Source: Flavobacteriaceae bacterium (lineage in GTDB: Bacteria; Bacteroidota; Bacteroidia; Flavobacteriales; Flavobacteriaceae). From it: DNA of 6,239 bases. The stretch spans positions 1 through 6,239 of the forward strand of contig NVSY01000016.1 in the NCBI GenBank assembly GCA_002401385.1. Reading direction: 5' to 3'. The notes under the pieces were generated by a model. The model had not been told where the DNA came from. It worked only from the letters and a program-made list of their open reading frames with translations, and did not search any database. Position 1 is the stretch's first letter. Each line of letters starts with the position of its first letter. Shown in pieces: positions 1 to 4,283 of the stretch. The position numbers and the translations under genes were made by a program.

Positions 1-72
1 CATAAGTCAATAGGAAATATTGCACCAAAGCAATATGCAGATATTACGAAATTTAATAAAAGTCTATTCTAA
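1..72 (+). CDS. Transposase C-terminus, probably IS3-family OrfB (5' part outside the window)
   Basis: Frame 1 is open from the first base and encodes 23 residues before TAA. It begins HKSIGNIAPKQYAD. IS3-family OrfB (DDE integrase core, rve) proteins typically finish with a segment of the form RPHxSLGxxTPxxY shortly before the stop, and this fragment matches that pattern from the H onward. In the full protein this segment follows the DDE catalytic core that cuts and joins the element ends. Nothing of the catalytic core is visible here. The short distance to the putative terminal repeat supports the reading. So short a fragment could also come from another rve-type transposase. Confidence 0.55.
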   Translation, partial: HKSIGNIAPKQYADITKFNKSLF

Positions 73-73
73 A

Positions 74-99
74 CATCTCCTAAATTGGGGGATACTACA
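74..99. repeat. Putative right terminal inverted repeat of the insertion sequence
   Basis: The 26 bases after the transposase stop end in CTACA; read inward from the end on the minus strand they start TGTAGTATCCCCCAATTTAG. The TG terminus and the C-run a few bases inside resemble IS150-group ends. The last three bases of the coding frame of the neighbouring recombinase remnant (its TAG stop at 95-97) fall inside this repeat, as expected if the stop was supplied by the insertion. The partner repeat is outside the window, so repeat length and identity cannot be confirmed. Confidence 0.45.
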
Positions 100-370
100 G
101 GTTTTCAACGGGGTTTTGAATTTTCTCCTGAGCATCTAAAGAATAAAATAAATTTCCGTTTACTTTCTTTAAATTATCTGTTGTGATACGTTGGTTGTCT
201 CCATAACGTAATCCAGTATACACGGTGAACACAAAAATATCTCTGGCGATGTCTAATCTAGGATGCTTTGAAAGATCCGTATTTTCTAATTTACTCAGTT
301 CCTCAACCGTTAAATATCTAATAATTGGTACTACCTTTTTTAATTTAAAACGTTTATAGGGTTTGATTAG
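100..370 (-). pseudogene. Tyrosine recombinase/integrase remnant, truncated at both ends
   Basis: The minus strand is open through this stretch and encodes LIKPYKRFKLKKVVPIIRYL, then TVEELSKLENTDLS, then RLDIARDIFVFTVYTGLRYGD. This is the start of the catalytic domain of Bacteroidota tyrosine recombinases: a basic linker, the RxLTxEEL helix, then the box I helix with TGLR, whose arginine (codon 206-208) is the first catalytic residue. The N-terminal SAM-like core-binding domain is missing, because the receptor gene occupies that side from 430. Downstream the frame runs about 30 residues past box I and stops at 95-97, inside the putative IS end. The catalytic lysine, the HxxR box and the nucleophilic tyrosine are therefore absent. 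The fragment cannot be active. Intact relatives move integrative elements or invert promoters; which role this one had cannot be told. The frame stays open into 371-460, but I see no recombinase similarity there. Confidence 0.75.
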
Positions 371-429
371 GTAACAATTTAGTTGAATTTGATCTTTTAA
401 AGTGGCACAAATAGAACCGTAGTAGCCAC

Positions 430-3093
430 CTAAAACCGATATTCCATTTTTAAAAGCACGTATCTTGGTAGTAATCTGTATGCTGTTGTTGATGTACTTA
501 TGTCACTTATTGAGAATGCGCTGAATTTTTTGGTGTTAAATAAGTTTTTACCAGATAAGGATAGTATTAATTTATTATTTTTAAGTTTATACTTTACTTC
601 TAAATCTGCAAAATAATAGGTGCTATTCTCTGCATCAATATTTTCAAAAAAGTAACGTTCTGTTTGTATTTGAAAGTTAAATTTATCATTAATATCAAAT
701 AATAAATCTAAAAAATTTATATTATTTGTAAACGAATTACTAATTGTTGATCGTATTTGGCTTGTTGTCCATTTACTTCCAAGATGGTAGTTAAATACAC
801 CTTGAAATCCAGAACGTAACCCAAAACTATAATTGTAGTTTGTTGATTTCACCTCTCTTAAACCCGAATTATTTACAACGTTTTTATAGTTTAACTTTGT
901 ATAACTAGCCTTTATTTTAAAGTTAGATGAAATGATTTTAAAATATTTATTAATATCTGTAAATACAGTAAAAGACTCTCTGTCTTTTATAGTTATCTTT
1001 TCAGATTGGGTGTAGTTTTGTGTTATGATCGAATTGGTTGAGAAAAAATCAAATTTTTTGTTATAAATTATAGATGTGTTCACAAAAAATATATCACTCC
1101 AATTTCCTAATTGATAGTTCAATATTAAGGATGAAGCGTCTAATTGATTAAAACCACCTGTTCCTTTTGAAAATAAACGAACACTCCGTAAAACATAATT
1201 ATTATACACATCAATAATTCTTGCATTTGTGGTGTTATATGAATATGATGATATAATTTTATTTTTTTTATTGATTTCCCAATCAAAACCAATGCTTGGA
1301 TTTATATAAAAAGGATGTTGTTTTTCTGAAAAACTATTGTTTTCTAATACATTAAAGAGTTGATGAAAGTCTAATTTACCAATTAAAGCAACATCTTTAA
1401 TTTTAACACGATATTTTGCTTTTACATACAAATTATTGGTTTGGTAAGTTGTGTTATTTTGAAAATTGCTTGGAGTTTCTAACACAGTAGTATCTTCAAG
1501 TACCGTAAAAGTTGAGTTTAATTTATCACTTCTAAATTCATTACCAAATTGTAATTCTAGTAAATTACCGTTTTCTTTTTTATCTAACAAATGAGCGTTA
1601 AAACCGGCGAATTGCATTTTGTTTTCACTTTGCTGAATTACATTATTCGCGTTTGAGAAATTTGAAAATAAATTCTCATAAAAAAACTGATTGATAATAT
1701 AATTCTGTGATATTTTTTCGTTGATATATCTTCCAGTTAGCAAAAAAACTTTAGTGTCTTTAAATTTATTGGTAAATGTTATTTTTTGATCAAATAGCGT
1801 ATTCTTAGATTTTAGATTTTCAAGTGTAGACAAATCATTAAATATCAAATTACTATTACTGTTTTTATCTTGATTATTATATTTTGTCGTAAATTCAAGT
1901 GTCTTAGTTTTAGAAATAGTATAATTCAAATCTATTTTTCCGAAGCCAATAGTTTTTTTCTTTCTCAATACAAAATTTTCTGTATTGGTGAAATTTGTTC
2001 CGCTTGAAGTAAAGGAGGTAATAGAACTTCTGAAAAAATCATTTTCATCCCAATTAAAAAAGCCGATAGTTTTTAGTTTTACTTTTTTAGAAAGTGTAAA
2101 AATAGCATTGAGTGATGCTAATTCTGTATTATTAAAATTGGTCCTAGATGCTTTAAAATTCGGTATAAATGAATTAAAATTCAGTAATGAATATGCACTT
2201 TGATTATCACCAATACTTGCTGGCTCTCCATAACGAAAAGGATGTATTAAATGGTTAATATCTCCTGTGGCATTATAACCAATGTTATTAAAATTGGTTA
2301 AAAAAATATATTTGTTTTTTTTTCCAAAATTCATTAAATAACTCTTTAGGTTGTAGGATTTGTTAAAAGTGACATCGTAACCTAAAGAAAGGTTACCAAA
2401 CCATTTCCGTTTTGCATTATCCTTTAGCACAAGGTTTAGGGCTACTTGATCACTTTCTTCAATACCTTTCAGTAATTTATTGTTAGAATATTTTTGTAAG
2501 AGTTGTATTTTTTCTATTTGGTCTGGTGGCATATTTTTAGATAGTATTTTGTAGCCTCTATCAAAAAAATCATCACCATCTATCATTAGTTTTTCTATTT
2601 CTTTATTGCCTATTTTTATAGTTCCTTCACTATTTACTGTTACTCCTGGTATTTTTTTGAGTAAATCTTCAATTGTTGCATCATTTTCAGTTAAATAGCT
2701 ATTGGCTTTAATTTCAATAGTATCTTTTTTAATTTTTATGATTTTTTCACTTTGTATGATAACTTCGTCGAGTGAAAAAGCTTCTTCTGTTAAAATAATA
2801 TTTTTAATTATCTCTTTATTGTTACTTAAGTTTACAAAAAACACTTTACTGCGAAAACCTAAGGATGAAAATTTTAATTTAAAGTTTCCCTTTTTGGAAG
2901 ATCTAAGACTGTAAAGCCCTTTTTCAGATGAATAGGTATAAGAAACAATAACATCCAAACTATCTTGTAAAACTATGTTGACAAAAGACAATGGCTGATT
3001 AGTTTCATCACTAATCGAACCTTTCATATTTGTTTGTGCATTTAAAGTAAATCCTATAAATAATATTACTGAAATTAGTTTAATTTTCTTCAT
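430..3093 (-). CDS. TonB-dependent-receptor-like outer-membrane beta-barrel protein with N-terminal carboxypeptidase regulatory-like domain
   Basis: An 887-aa outer-membrane protein, close to the usual length of this Bacteroidota group. I start it at ATG 3091-3093 (MKKIKLISVILFIGFTLNAQ); a TTG one codon upstream is less likely. Residues 1-19 form a signal peptide ending at LNA. Residues about 22-105 are a carboxypeptidase-regulatory-like beta domain, as in SusC-type receptors. Next comes LDEVIIQSEK (109-118), where a TonB-box-like strand would lie, then a plug-like region (about 125-225) with IEDLLKKIPGV and the family signature MIDGDDFF. From about 230 alternating aromatic and polar strands continue to a terminal phenylalanine (KMEYRF), a typical barrel-assembly signal. 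It is the last gene of the unit, and its start overlaps the GLPGLI stop by 14 nt, suggesting translational coupling. Such barrels usually import or export large or scarce ligands; the ligand here is unknown. No convincing terminator follows it. Confidence 0.88.
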   Translation of the reverse strand: MKKIKLISVILFIGFTLNAQTNMKGSISDETNQPLSFVNIVLQDSLDVIVSYTYSSEKGLYSLRSSKKGNFKLKFSSLGFRSKVFFVNLSNNKEIIKNIILTEEAFSLDEVIIQSEKIIKIKKDTIEIKANSYLTENDATIEDLLKKIPGVTVNSEGTIKIGNKEIEKLMIDGDDFFDRGYKILSKNMPPDQIEKIQLLQKYSNNKLLKGIEESDQVALNLVLKDNAKRKWFGNLSLGYDVTFNKSYNLKSYLMNFGKKNKYIFLTNFNNIGYNATGDINHLIHPFRYGEPASIGDNQSAYSLLNFNSFIPNFKASRTNFNNTELASLNAIFTLSKKVKLKTIGFFNWDENDFFRSSITSFTSSGTNFTNTENFVLRKKKTIGFGKIDLNYTISKTKTLEFTTKYNNQDKNSNSNLIFNDLSTLENLKSKNTLFDQKITFTNKFKDTKVFLLTGRYINEKISQNYIINQFFYENLFSNFSNANNVIQQSENKMQFAGFNAHLLDKKENGNLLELQFGNEFRSDKLNSTFTVLEDTTVLETPSNFQNNTTYQTNNLYVKAKYRVKIKDVALIGKLDFHQLFNVLENNSFSEKQHPFYINPSIGFDWEINKKNKIISSYSYNTTNARIIDVYNNYVLRSVRLFSKGTGGFNQLDASSLILNYQLGNWSDIFFVNTSIIYNKKFDFFSTNSIITQNYTQSEKITIKDRESFTVFTDINKYFKIISSNFKIKASYTKLNYKNVVNNSGLREVKSTNYNYSFGLRSGFQGVFNYHLGSKWTTSQIRSTISNSFTNNINFLDLLFDINDKFNFQIQTERYFFENIDAENSTYYFADLEVKYKLKNNKLILSLSGKNLFNTKKFSAFSISDISTSTTAYRLLPRYVLLKMEYRF

Positions 3094-3850
3094 CAAAAAT
3101 TTCTAATGGTTTGGGGCAATCTTCGCAGTTTTTGTCTATCTTAAAGGGTTTTATACCTTTAGGTAGTTTACTGTTTAACCTAGAAATAAAATCTGCTTCT
3201 AATTTTGATGTTTGTTTTTTAAATTCATTTATCGACATTGCCTTATTTGTATCTATAAGAGGAATTTTAATTGTGTCGTTTTTATTTAAATTAATACGTA
3301 TCTTTTTTGCTACTACACGAAAATAACCAGTTGTGTCATAAACTTCTAATATCAACCCACTCAATCCATTTAATTTCCAAGGACCAAAAGATATAGGGAT
3401 TTTATTAGTAAACCATGCAACATACTCTCTCCCTCTAAATTTGGTTGTCGCTTTTTGACATTTGATATCATTAATTCTTTTAATTTCATTTGAAAGATTC
3501 CAGTTTATTATGAAATTATCTTTTACAAATAAATGTTGGTTATAAACGATTTGGCTAAAATAAAACCCCTTCTCCTTCGAATTATAATAAAATTGAGGAT
3601 TTTGATTATCTCTTATATTTAATACAATTGTACCATCTTCCTTTCTATCTTGACCTTTTTTATATTCTTTTGAAATGACTTCTTCATAATATGACTCTTG
3701 ATTGTTAAAGATCAATTTATATTCTTTTGAAAGAATACCATCATTATTACTAATCGTTTGCTCATATACAACTTCACTGCTAATTGATAAGTTTTGAGAA
3801 TAAATCTGAAAATTTATCATTAAAAAAAATACTGTTATTACTGTTTTCAT
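3080..3850 (-). CDS. GLPGLI family periplasmic/secreted protein
   Basis: A 256-aa protein with a signal peptide (MKTVITVFFLMINFQIYSQ) and the GLPGLI-family core: KCQKATTKFRGREYVAWFT (130-148), IPISFGPW (151-158), then NGLSGLILEVYD (161-172). The name-giving motif is GLSGLI here instead of GLPGLI. The family is common in Bacteroidota, often beside beta-barrel receptors with a carboxypeptidase regulatory-like domain as here; its biochemical role is not established. There is a lone Cys131 and a C-terminal NCEDCPKP pair (Cys242 and Cys245) that could form a disulfide or bind metal. It is the second gene of the unit. Its ATG lies 12 nt after a terminator-like hairpin, and its stop overlaps the start of the receptor gene, so it should be made in fixed ratio with the receptor but less than the upstream small gene. 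No Shine-Dalgarno sequence is visible, as is usual in this phylum. Confidence 0.88.
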   Translation of the reverse strand: MKTVITVFFLMINFQIYSQNLSISSEVVYEQTISNNDGILSKEYKLIFNNQESYYEEVISKEYKKGQDRKEDGTIVLNIRDNQNPQFYYNSKEKGFYFSQIVYNQHLFVKDNFIINWNLSNEIKRINDIKCQKATTKFRGREYVAWFTNKIPISFGPWKLNGLSGLILEVYDTTGYFRVVAKKIRINLNKNDTIKIPLIDTNKAMSINEFKKQTSKLEADFISRLNSKLPKGIKPFKIDKNCEDCPKPLEIFDEEN

Positions 3851-3855
3851 ACATT

Positions 3856-3895
3856 AAAAATAAAACCCCTCTTGCAATCATTCCAAGAAGGGTTT
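3856..3895 (-). terminator. Intrinsic terminator or attenuator between the small secreted gene and the GLPGLI gene
   Basis: The arms are 3884-3895 and 3863-3874, with a 9-nt loop (3875-3883). In the minus-strand transcript all 12 positions pair, one of them as a G-U wobble; on the plus strand the same position is a C-A mismatch. The 3' arm runs directly into TTTTATTTTT (3865 to 3856), a good U-tract. The hairpin starts 6 nt after the stop of the small gene and ends 12 nt before the ATG of the GLPGLI gene. No room for a separate promoter is evident between them, so partial termination would set a high small-protein to GLPGLI/receptor ratio. The stem may also hinder ribosome access to the GLPGLI start. 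Confidence 0.75.
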
Positions 3896-3901
3896 GGTTA
3901 A

Positions 3902-4189
3902 TTATTTAATTTTATTACCTTCTAACTCAAGTTCTGTATTGCAAGGAACTTCTTGCCATTCAGTACATTTTCGTTTGGTTTCTGATTCATTCCAGCACAC
4001 TCTTACATAGCAAGTACCAACATTTCCATCAATGATGACTGCTTTATACTCATAGGATAATTTTGAAGAATTGGTAAATTCTAAAGTTTCTTCAATATTA
4101 AATGTTGAAGAAACTTTTTCTGTATTATTTACTGCAAATGCAAACGAAACAGTTAGAAATAATACTAATGTTAAAAATAAATTTTTCAT
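3902..4189 (-). CDS. Small secreted four-cysteine protein of unknown function
   Basis: A 95-aa protein that I do not recognise. A clear signal peptide (MKNLFLTLVLFLTVSFAFA) leaves a mature chain of about 76 residues, probably periplasmic or exported. The N-terminal half of the mature chain is polar and acidic (NNTEKVSSTFNIEETLEFTN). The C-terminal half carries four cysteines, Cys60, Cys65, Cys75 and Cys83, in a CX4CX9CX7C spacing (GTCYVRVCWNESE, then KRKCTEWQEVPC). This could hold two disulfides or a metal ion, but no named motif is matched. It is the first gene of a unit with the GLPGLI and receptor genes, and a terminator directly follows its stop, as expected for a gene expressed more strongly than those after it. 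The ATG at 4187-4189 is the only start that gives a complete signal peptide. No Shine-Dalgarno sequence is seen; a weak -7-like element is discussed with the hairpin at 4231-4267. Confidence 0.75.
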   Translation of the reverse strand: MKNLFLTLVLFLTVSFAFAVNNTEKVSSTFNIEETLEFTNSSKLSYEYKAVIIDGNVGTCYVRVCWNESETKRKCTEWQEVPCNTELELEGNKIK

Positions 4190-4230
4190 GTGTTTAAAAT
4201 TTTGTAATTGAATAAAAATATTTCAAAATT

Positions 4231-4267
4231 TGAGAACCCATGTAAGCACTCGTTACACTCGTTCTCA
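4231..4267 (-). terminator. Two-tier hairpin after the efflux gene: probable terminator, possibly an operator
   Basis: TGAGAAC (4231-4237) and GTTCTCA (4261-4267) form a perfect 7-bp outer stem. After a 3x3 internal loop, TGTAA (4241-4245) pairs with TTACA (4253-4257) around a 7-nt loop. On the minus strand it lies 16 nt after the efflux-gene stop and is followed by an A/U-rich run with short T blocks but no continuous U-tract, so termination may be weak. An alternative role is regulatory: on the minus strand AAATTTTG (4231 to 4224), directly after the dyad, matches the Bacteroidota -7 consensus TAnnTTTG at all but the first base, so the dyad would sit over the promoter of the small gene. The plus strand also shows CACTCGTT twice in tandem (4248-4255, 4256-4263 with one change). 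Confidence 0.45.
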
Positions 4268-4283
4268 CATGAATTTATTTTAA

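Larger units (their letters stand above)
1..99 (+). mobile_element. Right end of an insertion sequence, probably IS3 family (left part outside the window)
   Basis: The segment holds the end of a transposase-like reading frame (stop at 70-72) followed after one base by an end-like sequence that finishes in ...CTACA at base 99. On the opposite strand the end reads TGTAGTATCCCCC, which fits the TG...CA termini with a C-run seen in IS150/IS3-type elements. On the other side of base 99 the DNA immediately becomes a recombinase coding remnant on the other strand, so 99/100 is the likely insertion junction. The left end and any target duplication lie outside the window, so the boundary is inferred from one end only. 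Confidence 0.55.

Noticed and set aside
402..429. GTGGC/GCCAC inverted repeat just after the receptor stop, as a possible terminator
   Set aside because: Only 5 bp of stem with an 18-nt loop and no U-tract; not better than chance.
1985..2203. Plus-strand open frame antisense to the receptor, with similar ones at 2702-2914, 3111-3326 and 5356-5655
   Set aside because: All are inside strong minus-strand genes and their translations show no family features.
3094..3096. TTG as start codon of the receptor gene
   Set aside because: The adjacent ATG (3091-3093) gives a standard MKK signal peptide; the upstream TTG only adds one residue.
4190..4230. A clean -33/-7 promoter for the small secreted gene
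   Set aside because: No TTG/TAnnTTTG pair with correct spacing is found; only the near-match AAATTTTG at 4224-4231 is notable, and no good -33 partner is seen.
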